From: Aphelenchoides besseyi | Lineage: Eukaryota; Nematoda; Chromadorea; Rhabditida; Aphelenchoididae | Direction of reading: 5' to 3' | DNA: 64,000 bases | NCBI GenBank assembly: GCA_024699855.1 | Contig: JAMPIQ010000002.1 | Location: 14,818,001-14,882,000, forward strand | Shown: in pieces, positions 1 through 11,322 of the stretch | Numbering within the stretch: the stretch's first letter is position 1 | Layout of the letters: each line of letters starts with the position of its first letter | The notes under the pieces: generated by a model | The model's input: only the letters and a program-made list of their open reading frames with translations | Databases searched by the model: none | What the model was told of the DNA's origin: nothing | Made by a program: the position numbers and the translations under genes

Positions 1-2651
1 AGATACGCTTCCCGCCATGTTTTCCAGAACACATTCAAGGTCCTTTGTTGCTGTTTCCACAACCGAAGGAGCTTTTCTTCTGGGGTTAGGTGTGGAGCGA
101 AGGTCGAATCATTCGGCTCATCATTATCGAGAGTAGTCATGCCAATTTTCACGTTAGGTGCAATTGCGTCGATTGGCCTGATGAGACTGCCGTGTTCTTC
201 AGATGGTACGTAGGTTAACGGTCTTGAGTTCACGATGGCTTCGACTTCTGTGAGGAGGGTGGTTAATTCGGTTAAATCTAACCGCTTCCTCCCGACCGCT
301 TTTTTGAGTGATTGTTTCACTAATCCGACCATTCGTTCCCATAAGCCACCTTGCCATGGAGATGATTGCGTTATAAATCGCCATTCTATACCTCTGGATG
401 CGAGGTAGAGTTGGCAATCCTCATCGGAGCTCCAAGTGTATTGTAAGAGACGAGCTCCAGAGGTGAACGTCGTCGCATTGTCACTGATGATAAACGCGAG
501 AGCTCCTCGCCGAGAAATGAATCGGCGGATGGCTTGCAGAAACAATCGGATAGTGAAGTCATGGACGAATTCTAAATGGACCGCACGACATGTGAAGCAC
601 GTGAACAAGCAAATCCAAACTTGTGTCTGTTGGCTGTTGAATCCGAGTTTGACGGTAAACGGTCCGCAGTAATCGAGTCCCGAGTGATGGAATGGTGGAG
701 TTTCGACGACTCGAGTAGCGGGAAGCGGTGGAAAAGGTTGAAGTCGGAGTTGTTTTACAGAACGACACAGCAAACACATCTGGTTGATCGCTGTTTTGAC
801 TACTGTGCGTGCTTCTGGAATCCAAACGCGCAGCCGAGACGTAACTAGAGTGGTCATTGGAGACCCATGTGATAGAAGCCGATGAATGTGTAGAAGGAAT
901 AGTTTTGTTCCGTGGTGTTTGTGCGGTAGGAAAACCGGTTGAGTCGCATCGGTTGTCAAGGCTGATTGTGTAAGTCGGGTCGTACACGTAGAGTATGATT
1001 GGAATCCGGAGTGAGCCGGAGGTTTTGTATTTGTTGTTTACTTGGTGGTTCTTCTTTTTGCATCAGGCGAAAGGCAATGTTTTCGGCAAAGCGGAATTGG
1101 TCAGTCGCATTGCCTTTGGGTCCGAATTTGGCTTTGATAGCGGCAAAGATTCCTGGTGGCGTAGGGATTTTACAGAGAACTTTGGTGTACAAGAACATCA
1201 GTACTGTTTATTAGGTACGGATCAGGATTGTCCATTTGCTGAATCGTCTTATTTCGATGAGGCTCGGTAGAGCGAGCGACGCAGCTGCCAACAAACATGC
1301 GTCTTCGTATTCGGGCTCGTTTTCTGTTTGTTGTGGTTGTTCCCATGACATAGGTTGCGTCGGCCATTGCGTAACATCGAGTTTCAACCACAGGAGCCAG
1401 TTGTCCAATAACTCCTTTGGAAGTCGGGAAAACTGATTGGTCGGGTGGCGACATCAGTAGGGTTGCCTCCCATCGGAACGTAACGGAATTTGGCCTGCGG
1501 AACATTGCGCCAAATTTGTGTTGCCCGATTACGAATAAAACACGGGAGTAATCGATTTGTATGTATCCAAGACAAAGTGATACACGAATCACTCCAGATG
1601 TTAATTGAGTGAGTTAGCCGGTTGGGGAGTTCCGATTTGATTGTTTTTGCCATTGTGGAGGCCATTACAATGGCGAGCAATTCCAAGCATGGGATTGTGG
1701 CGCCTTTGAGTGGAGTGACTCGCGCCTTTCCGATGAGGAAAGCGACGCTTTCGGTTGTCGGTTCGTTCGATCGTAGGTACGCCACTGCACTGTAACCATT
1801 TTTTGACGCGTCGCAGAAAACGTGCAGATGATAGTCCAATGTCTCCTCAATAAAGATTCTTTTTGGAATCCAGTTCGGTTCGGGTTGGGCCAGATTGTTC
1901 CAAACTTGCCGCCATTTGACGAGCGCATCGTTCGGGATTTCCGTATCCCAATCAAGTTTAAGTGACCATAAATATTGCATAAACAGTCGCGCTTCAGTTA
2001 ACATCGGGCAATAGAGTCCAAGTGGGTCGAAGATTTTGGCAATCGCTCGAAGTATCATTCGCTTCGTTTGTGACATTTCTGGTACAGGTTGGTCGGGAAA
2101 GCCGAAACATCGAATTCTGTCGGTCGTTGTGTTCCATTCGAGGTCAAGAATTTTGACTCGTGGTGGTACCAGACTGCCCTTTTGCACTAAATGGGCGTTG
2201 ACGATTGGGTCAGCAGATTGGAATTGGCATAAATTCATATAAGCCGCTTGGAAGATGTCTCGGGCATCGTAGAACGCTTTTATCGCTTGTGTCGGTGACT
2301 GGTTTTCGATGAGAACATTATCCACGTAAGTGTTAGATATCATCTGCTGGGCCAATGGGTGTGGATAGTTGTGCAGATGATGGTGGATTGTGGCAGCGAG
2401 TAAAAATGGTGACGCGATGACGCCGAAAGGAACACGGCAGAATCGGTAAATAACAAGATTTGGACCTTCAGGTTCGTCCGTTTCGGGATTGCGTACCCAT
2501 AGGAAACGAGTTGAGTCGCGATCACTTATCCGCAAGTCCAGTTGGTGAAAGGCTTTCTCCACATCCGCCATCAATGGAATTGGGGTAAGACGGTATCTGA
2601 GCATGATGCCAAGAAGTTGCGGCAAAGTGACGGGACCTCGATAGATGAAGT
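1..2651 (-). pseudogene. Older BEL/Pao element, 3' half of pol, broken
   Basis: Read on the minus strand from the young element's left edge. It continues the reverse transcriptase (YVDN box), RNase H (HVFCDAS) and a BEL integrase with an HHCC finger, a LDYCGP block, an ISDNATTF block and a SPWQGGLWER block, running off the window's left edge at an FWKTWREAY motif. The 413-codon segment 1384-2625 is open. A frameshift lies near 1410-1440, two consecutive TAA stops near 1205-1211, and another frameshift near 955-985. The integrase frame from about 985 to 1 has no stop. The 5' half is at 11323-14250. This copy cannot make a full polyprotein. Confidence 0.88.
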
Positions 2652-2840
2652 TGTGAACGGAAAACCCTTATCAATCAGTAAAAGGGGTCGTAAATGTCTG
2701 GCGCCAGACATTTATGGCCCTTTGTTCTTGTCTTATCAATCCCATATAAATTCTCGAGATTGATCGTTTCTAATTAGAATTGCACTTTCATTAGTTATCT
2801 ATCAATCGTTACTATCAATAAAGGAATAAAATCCTTTACA
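2652..2840 (+). repeat. 5' LTR of young BEL element
   Basis: This 189-bp terminal repeat matches 11134-11322 base for base by eye. It contains a TATA-like CATATAAATT and, near its end, CAATAAAGG as a possible polyadenylation signal. A short palindrome, TCTGGCGCCAGA, lies near 2697-2708. Confidence 0.95.
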
Positions 2841-2853
2841 TGGTCCGCTAACA

Positions 2854-5800
2854 ATGTCTCGAACATGTGCCGAAATTAGACGTCTCCTAGGCCCAGCCTC
2901 GTATCAACTTGAGGCCGCCGTCCAAGATGCCGACAGTTTGGATACTCGTATACATCAAACGAACAGACCGCCGCTCGACGTTAAAATCGACATTCTGGCG
3001 CTACAAAAACAAATCATCAACCTGCAACTACGTCTCCAACAGAGAAGATCTTCCGTAGAGAGTCTCTTAGAACAATGGCGCGAGGCAATTCAACTCTTGC
3101 CAACCGATGTCGCGAAATTAGAGGAACAACAGAAGTATGATGAACGCGTACGAGAGCCAAATGGATACCAACATCTCATTGACTCAGCTGCGGCATTGAC
3201 ATTAAACTTGGAGGAGATCACTAATCAAACGGAACTAACTCTCGCTGACATCAACACAACTCTTAATCCACTGATGAGCTCCACAAGAAACAACCCTCAA
3301 CTCTACGATCTAGTGGGGCCCGTCACCACAACTACACCGACAATAACGTCAACTACCACCGCACCAACATTGCAACCGACAACTACTTCGAGCACCTTTG
3401 CATCTCCCAGTCCCAGAACAACTACTGCCCCACCGCTTGTCTCTTCGGTGCTGGGAGGTGGGTCGTTTCTAGCTCCGTCACAACGACCGCTGGCAATGGA
3501 CTCAACAATGTGGAATCGCTCACAAATGGCACAACTTCCAGTCCTTCAACTCGAAAGATTTGATGGAAACCCACAAAAATGGTTGAGTTTCTGGAACAAC
3601 TTCCAGAACACGGTGGATGAACAAGCGATACCAGCCAGTCTTAAATTTTCGTATTTAAGGTCACTACTCTCTGGCACCGCATTAGCAGCGATCGAAGGCT
3701 ATGACGTCACAGACAACAACTACTACATGGTCGTCTCTCTTCTCAAGGAACGATTCGGTGACGCCACGCTTCTACGTCAAAGTCTGCATCAACAATTGAA
3801 GAATCTGCCACGAGCCAACGACTCAACCGCTTCTCTACGACAGCTACACGATGAAGCAGCAAGAATTTATCGAATGCTCAAATTAGCAGGAGACAATCCT
3901 GAACATCATCTTGTTCAAATTTGCATCGAAGACAAACTTCCATCAGCAATGCTAACGAGAGTAACTTCCGCACGACTGAACGATGCTGCATGGAGTGTGG
4001 CCAAGACACTGGCAATGATAAACGCCACACTGAAGATAAACGAGTACGTTCACTCATCAATCGCAGTCAACAACAACCGCGGCGACAACAATTCCCACAA
4101 CCAAAACAACAACCGAGCAAATAAAACTCAAAAATACAACAATCACGATGCTCAACACACGAACACATCAACCACGCCGCAGGCGAGATCGAAGTCTCGC
4201 CGAACAATCGTACCAGTATGCGCCCTGTGCACTGAACAACACTACACCTCTAATTGTTCAACTCACAAAACCGTTGGAGCAAGGAAGAAGAGAGCGCAAC
4301 ACCTCAAGCTTTGCACCAAATGTTTGAAAGGTGATCATGACACCAAGAGCTGCAAATCGAAGTTTTCATGCTATCAGTGCAAGGACCCGAATCACCATAC
4401 AGCGTTATGCGAAGACAACATCAAACAGCAGACGTCGTCCGCTCAACAAAGAAAGAAAAAACCAAAGGATGAAGCATCAGATGTAACGCATGTCGATTGG
4501 GAGTTTTCAAACTCGGTCCGAAAACACAACAAGACCCTACTCCCTGTAGTGCAACGACCTGTATGGAAACAAGGAAATCAAGACGCCTCTATCTCAACGA
4601 ACATCTTTCTTGACAACGGGAGTACAGCATCGTACATCTCTACTTCATTAGTGAATCAACTTCAATTGGAGCCGGCATCATTCACAAGATGTACAATCCA
4701 AACCTTCGGTGGAAACAGCGAAACCGTTCGCACCGAAAAATACAAAGTAGTCATCCAACATAGTGACAAATCATCGCACGAATATGTTCTGACAAGAGTC
4801 GACATCATCAATGATGAAGTCACTGCCGGTGTTATCGAGCGGTACACACCCAACGGCCAAACAACCTGGAAAACGAAAACACTCACACCGAACATTTTAA
4901 TCGGCAATGATCATCAAGTATTACAACGCGTCTCCAAGCTGCAATCCGGACACACCCTCTGGCACACTCAGTTTGGACCAATTGTACATGGGTTTACCCC
5001 AGAATCAACTAGCCAGCACATCGCAAACGCCACAACAAATAAAGAAGATCCCCAAGAAAAGGACCAGATAATATTCAAACCAACCGCCAAAACGGATGCC
5101 GAACAACTGAAGTTTGAATGGAACTTGGAAACCTTGGGATTAACCGATGTGCCCTCTAATGACGATGAAGAGGCGCTTCAACTATTCCAAAAAACACTTC
5201 GACGTCTTCCTGATGGACGCTACGAAGCCGCATGGCCATGGAAAGAAGCCTATCCACTCAAAAGTGATCACTTCAAGATGAGTCTCGGCCGCTTAACTTC
5301 CGTATGGAATTCACTATCCAAGCACCCAGAAAGGTTGAAACGCTACGACCAAGTCATTCAACTCCAACTCCAAGAAGGGATCATAGAAATGGCACCAAAG
5401 GACAGCGTTCAACTGAAAACTCGTTATCTCCCACATCATGGAGTTTTTCGAGCCGACAAACAAAAGCTGCGAGTAGTACACGATGCCAGTGCCACGCTAC
5501 GTGCTGATGATTCCCTGAACAGATATCTCTACCGAGGACCGACCCTCATTGCAAACCTTGTTGGAATGCTCTTACGAGCTCGACTCGGAAAGGTCGTCAC
5601 CTTCGGAGATCTCAAATCGGCATTCTTGAACATCAGCCTTGCTGAAGACGATCGAGACTCAGTAAGATTCCTATGGTTGAAGGATCCTTTACAACCTCCA
5701 AGTTCAACAAACTTGCTGCACTTGAGATTCACCCGAGTTCCGTTCGGAATCATCTCAAGCCCATTCATACTCAATGCGACCGTACAACATCACCTATCGA

Positions 5801-8800
5801 CAGTCAACAACGAAGTCTCACGCGAAATCCAAGACAACATCTACGTCGACAATCTGATGCTACTAAGTGAAGACTCAACGACAGGGATAAAACGGATGTC
5901 ATCGGCAATTGAGATCTTCAAAGCAGCCCAACTACAATTGCACGAAATCACTTCAAGTGATGAAAACGTCAACAAACACTTTGGATCTACCTTCAAACAA
6001 CAAAATGGTCATCCCATTGGCAATTTGTTTGGCATGAAATGGTTCTTGGACACCGACGAATTCACCATCAAATGGCCAAAATTTGGAGAATCTACTAAAC
6101 TTACGAAACGACAGGTTTCCAAGCACTATTCCGCGGTCTACGACCCGTTCGGCATTGCTTCTCCTGCATCTTTGGAAGCAAAATACGTTTTCCATCGAAT
6201 CTGCCATGCAACAGAAACGAAAACTAACGACAAACCGAGTAAGCTCTACGATTGGGATACCGAAGTACTGGACGAATCGATAACAAAGGCTTGGAAATTT
6301 GCACTCATCGGGAATGACGATCAAACTCTAACTGTTAAACGACACATCAAGGTTGACGTTCGACAACCAGTGAACTTACACGTCTTCTCAGATGCTAGTG
6401 AACGTGCCTTTGGAATTGCAATCTATATTCAACAAAACAACAGTTCTTCGATCATCATGGCGAAAAGTCTCGTCACGCCGTGGCAAAAGATGACCATTCC
6501 AAAACTCGAACTGACAGCCGCCTCCCTTGCTTGCAAACTCACTAAGTTTGTCACCGAAGAGCTGAAGAATCTGAAAATTGAGAAAACCATACACTGGATC
6601 GATTCGAAATGCGTCTTATCGTGGATAAAAGTACCAACTTTGGAAGGAGTAATCAGGTTCGTAGCCAATCGGTTAGAGATCCTACGAAACGCTCATACAA
6701 CGGAATACAAATTCGTGCCAACCATATTCAATCCAGCCGATCTTCCTACTAGAGGAATGAACTTGGTGGAATTACAAGACAACAAGCTGTGGTGGCAAGG
6801 ACCAGAGTTCATCACTCAGCCAAGAGAATCATGGCCCATTCAACCGACAACACCGCTACTGCCACTTGAAAAGGCGACAACTCTACACACCCAACAAGTG
6901 AACCACAACGAACCACCCCATTGGATTTCCCAAGTCGCCGTCCGACTCTCAAACTGGCAAAAACTCGTGAACGTAATCCGATTAGTGTTCATCTTCGCGA
7001 TTACCGCGGCTAAGACCATCAGACTCAGAGACAAACTGAAGACATTTCAAACATCTGCCATCACGGATCAGCTCATCATTCCAATGTTGATCAAAGCAGC
7101 AACTCAAGACATCCCACCAAGTCAACAATCTATCAGGCAATACCAAATGAGGGAAGAGGACGGAATCTACACCATCACAACGAGACTTCAAAATTCCAAC
7201 CTCAAAACTAGTGCAAAAATACCAAGATACTTGCCGCGTCATCACATCATCACGAAGCTACTAGTCGAACACCTCCATGTCAAACGATTCCATTGCGGCA
7301 GAGACCAAACAGCAGCAGCCGTCCGACAATATTTCTGGATCCCCGGACTCACTTCAGTGGTAAAAGCAATGATACGGAATTGCAATCGGTGTAATCGACT
7401 CAAAGGCAAACCGTTTGCGAGACCAACAATGCCCGCGCTACCAGCGGAGAGATGCAACCCATCAACAGCATTCAAACACGTGGGAATGGATTACTTCGGA
7501 CCAACCACGGTACGACTGCTAAACAATCGAATCAAATCCTGGTCACTGCTGTTTACCTGCCTCGTAACCAGAGCGATACACATCGAAGCAACGTTGGAAA
7601 CTACTACCGAAGCGACGCTTAACGCCTTCCGACGGTTTGTCGCCAAGTATGGAATGCCATCCAAAACTTACTGCGACAACGCTCCACAATTCATCTTGTT
7701 ACAAAAACACTTCGGCCACAAACTCCAGTGGAACTTCATTACACCTTATAGTCCATGGAAAGGTGGATACTATGAACGGCTTGTCAACACCTTTAAGTCA
7801 GCCTACAAACTCGCACTATCACGGAAGATACCGACATTCGACGAATACATTACAGTCGTCGCGGAAATATCCTCCGTCATCAACACACGACCACTTTTCT
7901 CTTCTGAAGAAAACACCATTCGACCCATCGACCTAATCATGACAAACTTTAACTCACCCGAGTTCGCAACCGACTTCGATGAAGAAGAACCGTACTTACC
8001 CCAAGACGCATCATCAGGAGAAAGGCTCAAGGAGCGCATCAGACTAACACAAACAATCCGTCAATCATTTTGGAACGCGTGGAGAGAACTTTATCTACAA
8101 TCCCTACGTCAACACCATCAACTGCGTCTCAAAGATGCTCATCACAGCCTAAAACGAAGCCCCGAAGTAGGTGAAGTCGTTCTCATACATGACGAAAATG
8201 AACCAAAAGTCAACTGGAAAACCGGATTGATCATCGCACTTAACAAGTCGATTGACAACGAAATACGAAGCGTCACATTGAAGAATTCCAAAGGTAACGT
8301 AACTCAACGTTCGCTGAACCACGTCTTCCCATTGGAAATCCGTGCGACAACAATAAAAGAAGAAACTCCCCAAGCAAAAGAGGAAGAAACTGACATAAAA
8401 CCAACCACACAAGGATACAACCTACGCCCTCGAAAGCTTCAAACGTTTGTCATCATGGCTATCCTCTCTCTTTTCGCAAATCTCGGATTCGCACAAAACC
8501 ACATTCCCAACTGTCGAAACGAAGACATAACAACCGCTTATCACGTAGACCAATGCACACTAGTTTCAATCGCCGTCTACCTCAAAACAGACCGAACGTT
8601 ATGTTATAGACTACAGGAATGCGTCAATGAACCGGGAAAGGTGGTACACGCCACGATCGACACCAACAAACAATTTCAATTTGCGTGTGGCAGCCCGTGC
8701 ACTTGCACAAATGAACAAACATATTGTGCTGATCATTCTGTGCCAAACGATAAGTCCGCATCCGCCGAAACTCTCTACAACATCAGTCTTCAAGCACCAG

Positions 8801-11106
8801 ACTTCTGCTCAACAACGCCGACGGTCAAATGCGATCCGACTCCAGTCACTCGGCTCGTTCACAAAATTTGGCTTAACGACGGCACCAGTCACTTGGTCAA
8901 ATCACTAACTGTAAGCCATCGAAATCATTGGAGAAAATGCGTTGGAATTGGTCTACCAACTGGGCTCGAAAATTGGTGTGCTCAAAACACATGCTACCGG
9001 AACGGTACCAAATTCTGCTTCGCTCCATCATATGAGCAACTGATTTATCACATCAACAATACTGAGATACCCATCATTGCTTACGGATCCAGTACAATTA
9101 CAACCTACAATCACCATCCAACCTCCAGTGAGGAATCCACGATTTCAATCACGTGCAACACCTCCGGATTCATCATCAACTCAGAAGCACAATTCGATAT
9201 GTTTGAAATTACAGTGCCCACGAAACACTATCATATCGAATCACCAAAGAAGACCGAATCAATGCTCCTACCGGCAGAAATCAGTGCAGCAGAACACAAC
9301 ATCATCGTATTTGCCTGGCGGGAAGGGCGCATTGTGACCAACACGTCAAAAATGTGTCAAGCACACAACTTCTGCGAACAAATCCAATGTACTCTCTGTA
9401 CACAGTTACTACACAACCTACAATGTTTTCCGACGTTTCGACGAGTAATCGACTCAATCATCCTCTTCTTAACCACATTCCTGATGGTTCTCTCATTCGT
9501 CACAGCAGCCTTACAAATTGTCCGAATTCCACTACGCATCATCTGGAATTGCTTCAAATGGATAACATGGAAAACAACCAACACAACGACCACCAGACCA
9601 AACCGATATTCGTTTCCAACACCTGCGGCCAATCGAAAGAAGACATTACTGCTCGTCATCCTGATGTTGAATTCTTCCGCCTCAGCATGCACCCAGACGA
9701 TCGTATTAACTTCCAGCACCGAGAATTGCGAAGACAACAGCTGTCGAATCAAACACAACGCCATTAGCTCGATACGACTACACGAACGAGTATGCTTTCG
9801 ACTGACCAATCCCAAGAAACAACTCAGTCAACAGATTGAAGTTCAGCTGGTCGATGTGGTGTCAACCTGTGTCACAAATATTAGACATTACTCATTCGAT
9901 TTTTATCCTGCAACGCACGCAGTTCGACGATGTCCTCTCGCAGGCTCATGCAAAGGAAACTTTTGTGAAAACATTGAAATCAAACAGAAAGTGCCCGAAT
10001 TTGGAACCGAAGTTAACGAGATCCTTGGACATACACACTGCACCAATGGATGTAGCGGTTATTTATGTGGATGCCTATTGACTTCTCCATCGTGCATGTT
10101 CTATAAGATCTACCCACATCGAAAGTCAAACGAGGTTCACACTCATTTCAATTGTCTAGATTGGCTCAACGTTGCCATCTTCAACATCACAACTCACACG
10201 CTCAACACGACAACTCAACAAACCGTTCAAGTGTCAAGTGGCAACACGGTTAAGTTCCAGCAAGGAACATTGCAAATTACGAAGCTGAGTCTATCACATC
10301 ATCCAGCAATCACCAACTTCGCACAGATCAAAGACAAGATCTACATCGTCAAGGACGAATCAAGAACCAAAGTTCATTGTCCAACTGAACAGGACGCGAA
10401 GGTTGGATCATCACACTGTCGTTTTTATCATGACTGCCAATGTGATACCCGACAGGATTTGGTGCAATGTGACTGTAACCCTCCAACCAATCTCAACAAG
10501 TCGTTGCCAACAATTGACTTCGAATACGGTTCAAACTCCACTGTTCGACGCCACATCGAGCATGCCGTAACAACACTCTCATTGTCATTTGATCACAAAT
10601 TTCAAATTTTGGATTCAACTGCAAAATGCGATGCCACCTTCAAGGAAATGAAAGGATGCGCCGCCTGTCAACCCGGAGCACTTTTAAAATATCAATGTGA
10701 AACATCAACTTCAGAAGTAATGGCTCAAGTCGATTGCGCCTCTGTAAACTTCGTGATTCGCTGCAACAACAGAACAAATGAAGTTCGACTACACCTCCAC
10801 GCCACCTCGATTAACGAATTTTGCATGATTCGATGCCCGAAGTCGACCCAAAGACAAGTTCTTAGCGGCACACTACAAGGGCCGGAGCTCTCAATTGGAA
10901 CAGTTCCCATTCATTTCTTGAATGGATTATTCAATCAACCCAATTTGCGTATTGCCCTTGAATCCTTGCTTTACTATTTGCTTCACCCATCCCTCGTAAT
11001 CGTTACTCTCTGTTTGATTGTCTTCATCATACTCGCGTGGACAACCCTTGTTTCACCTATTCAATTCATCCGGCGATTCATTCAAATTAAACCTCATCAA
11101 AACTAA
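2854..11106 (+). CDS. BEL/Pao Gag-Pol-Env polyprotein, 2,750 residues, uninterrupted
   Basis: One long open frame starts 13 nt after the 5' LTR. The order seen is: a Gag region with the BEL DUF1759-like block from about residue 227; CCHC zinc knuckles about 456-515; an aspartic protease with an LDNGS motif (Asp587); reverse transcriptase with Asp919 and a YVDN box at 997-1000; RNase H with Asp1180; and an integrase with an HHCC finger and catalytic Asp1546, Asp1608 and Glu1641. From Met1868 the frame runs on into a cysteine-rich glycoprotein with a signal-like segment, hydrophobic segments near 2198-2222 and 2266-2282, and a C-terminal anchor near 2709-2733. That part resembles the phlebovirus Gn/Gc arrangement borrowed by nematode BEL elements. 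No stop or frameshift is seen. Envelope release would need proteolysis or a spliced mRNA. The domain calls are recognition by eye. Confidence 0.93.
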   Translation: MSRTCAEIRRLLGPASYQLEAAVQDADSLDTRIHQTNRPPLDVKIDILALQKQIINLQLRLQQRRSSVESLLEQWREAIQLLPTDVAKLEEQQKYDERVREPNGYQHLIDSAAALTLNLEEITNQTELTLADINTTLNPLMSSTRNNPQLYDLVGPVTTTTPTITSTTTAPTLQPTTTSSTFASPSPRTTTAPPLVSSVLGGGSFLAPSQRPLAMDSTMWNRSQMAQLPVLQLERFDGNPQKWLSFWNNFQNTVDEQAIPASLKFSYLRSLLSGTALAAIEGYDVTDNNYYMVVSLLKERFGDATLLRQSLHQQLKNLPRANDSTASLRQLHDEAARIYRMLKLAGDNPEHHLVQICIEDKLPSAMLTRVTSARLNDAAWSVAKTLAMINATLKINEYVHSSIAVNNNRGDNNSHNQNNNRANKTQKYNNHDAQHTNTSTTPQARSKSRRTIVPVCALCTEQHYTSNCSTHKTVGARKKRAQHLKLCTKCLKGDHDTKSCKSKFSCYQCKDPNHHTALCEDNIKQQTSSAQQRKKKPKDEASDVTHVDWEFSNSVRKHNKTLLPVVQRPVWKQGNQDASISTNIFLDNGSTASYISTSLVNQLQLEPASFTRCTIQTFGGNSETVRTEKYKVVIQHSDKSSHEYVLTRVDIINDEVTAGVIERYTPNGQTTWKTKTLTPNILIGNDHQVLQRVSKLQSGHTLWHTQFGPIVHGFTPESTSQHIANATTNKEDPQEKDQIIFKPTAKTDAEQLKFEWNLETLGLTDVPSNDDEEALQLFQKTLRRLPDGRYEAAWPWKEAYPLKSDHFKMSLGRLTSVWNSLSKHPERLKRYDQVIQLQLQEGIIEMAPKDSVQLKTRYLPHHGVFRADKQKLRVVHDASATLRADDSLNRYLYRGPTLIANLVGMLLRARLGKVVTFGDLKSAFLNISLAEDDRDSVRFLWLKDPLQPPSSTNLLHLRFTRVPFGIISSPFILNATVQHHLSTVNNEVSREIQDNIYVDNLMLLSEDSTTGIKRMSSAIEIFKAAQLQLHEITSSDENVNKHFGSTFKQQNGHPIGNLFGMKWFLDTDEFTIKWPKFGESTKLTKRQVSKHYSAVYDPFGIASPASLEAKYVFHRICHATETKTNDKPSKLYDWDTEVLDESITKAWKFALIGNDDQTLTVKRHIKVDVRQPVNLHVFSDASERAFGIAIYIQQNNSSSIIMAKSLVTPWQKMTIPKLELTAASLACKLTKFVTEELKNLKIEKTIHWIDSKCVLSWIKVPTLEGVIRFVANRLEILRNAHTTEYKFVPTIFNPADLPTRGMNLVELQDNKLWWQGPEFITQPRESWPIQPTTPLLPLEKATTLHTQQVNHNEPPHWISQVAVRLSNWQKLVNVIRLVFIFAITAAKTIRLRDKLKTFQTSAITDQLIIPMLIKAATQDIPPSQQSIRQYQMREEDGIYTITTRLQNSNLKTSAKIPRYLPRHHIITKLLVEHLHVKRFHCGRDQTAAAVRQYFWIPGLTSVVKAMIRNCNRCNRLKGKPFARPTMPALPAERCNPSTAFKHVGMDYFGPTTVRLLNNRIKSWSLLFTCLVTRAIHIEATLETTTEATLNAFRRFVAKYGMPSKTYCDNAPQFILLQKHFGHKLQWNFITPYSPWKGGYYERLVNTFKSAYKLALSRKIPTFDEYITVVAEISSVINTRPLFSSEENTIRPIDLIMTNFNSPEFATDFDEEEPYLPQDASSGERLKERIRLTQTIRQSFWNAWRELYLQSLRQHHQLRLKDAHHSLKRSPEVGEVVLIHDENEPKVNWKTGLIIALNKSIDNEIRSVTLKNSKGNVTQRSLNHVFPLEIRATTIKEETPQAKEEETDIKPTTQGYNLRPRKLQTFVIMAILSLFANLGFAQNHIPNCRNEDITTAYHVDQCTLVSIAVYLKTDRTLCYRLQECVNEPGKVVHATIDTNKQFQFACGSPCTCTNEQTYCADHSVPNDKSASAETLYNISLQAPDFCSTTPTVKCDPTPVTRLVHKIWLNDGTSHLVKSLTVSHRNHWRKCVGIGLPTGLENWCAQNTCYRNGTKFCFAPSYEQLIYHINNTEIPIIAYGSSTITTYNHHPTSSEESTISITCNTSGFIINSEAQFDMFEITVPTKHYHIESPKKTESMLLPAEISAAEHNIIVFAWREGRIVTNTSKMCQAHNFCEQIQCTLCTQLLHNLQCFPTFRRVIDSIILFLTTFLMVLSFVTAALQIVRIPLRIIWNCFKWITWKTTNTTTTRPNRYSFPTPAANRKKTLLLVILMLNSSASACTQTIVLTSSTENCEDNSCRIKHNAISSIRLHERVCFRLTNPKKQLSQQIEVQLVDVVSTCVTNIRHYSFDFYPATHAVRRCPLAGSCKGNFCENIEIKQKVPEFGTEVNEILGHTHCTNGCSGYLCGCLLTSPSCMFYKIYPHRKSNEVHTHFNCLDWLNVAIFNITTHTLNTTTQQTVQVSSGNTVKFQQGTLQITKLSLSHHPAITNFAQIKDKIYIVKDESRTKVHCPTEQDAKVGSSHCRFYHDCQCDTRQDLVQCDCNPPTNLNKSLPTIDFEYGSNSTVRRHIEHAVTTLSLSFDHKFQILDSTAKCDATFKEMKGCAACQPGALLKYQCETSTSEVMAQVDCASVNFVIRCNNRTNEVRLHLHATSINEFCMIRCPKSTQRQVLSGTLQGPELSIGTVPIHFLNGLFNQPNLRIALESLLYYLLHPSLVIVTLCLIVFIILAWTTLVSPIQFIRRFIQIKPHQN

Positions 11107-11133
11107 GTAATCCTTTACATTTTGCCTCGGGAG

Positions 11134-11322
11134 TGTGAACGGAAAACCCTTATCAATCAGTAAAAGGGGTCGTAAATGTCTGGCGCCAGACATTTATGGC
11201 CCTTTGTTCTTGTCTTATCAATCCCATATAAATTCTCGAGATTGATCGTTTCTAATTAGAATTGCACTTTCATTAGTTATCTATCAATCGTTACTATCAA
11301 TAAAGGAATAAAATCCTTTACA
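11134..11322 (+). repeat. 3' LTR of young BEL element
   Basis: This is identical by eye to 2652-2840. It begins 27 nt after the polyprotein stop and is followed by the GAAGT target duplication copy at 11323-11327. Confidence 0.95.

Larger units (their letters stand above)
2652..11322 (+). mobile_element. Young BEL/Pao LTR retrotransposon with envelope gene
   Basis: A complete element. Two 189-bp direct repeats (2652-2840 and 11134-11322) start TGTGAAC and end CCTTTACA. By eye they are identical. The 5-bp word GAAGT flanks both sides (2647-2651 and 11323-11327) as a target-site duplication. A primer-binding-site-like TGG begins at 2841, directly after the 5' LTR. A short purine run (CTCGGGAG) ends just before the 3' LTR. 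The single frame 2854-11106 encodes Gag, protease, reverse transcriptase, RNase H, integrase and an envelope-like glycoprotein. Identical LTRs and an unbroken frame point to a recent insertion. It lies inside the pol gene of an older BEL element on the opposite strand. Confidence 0.95.

Noticed and set aside
9357..9815. 152-codon minus frame inside the young BEL element
   Set aside because: It overlaps the envelope part of the intact 2,750-codon frame on the plus strand and has no features of its own.
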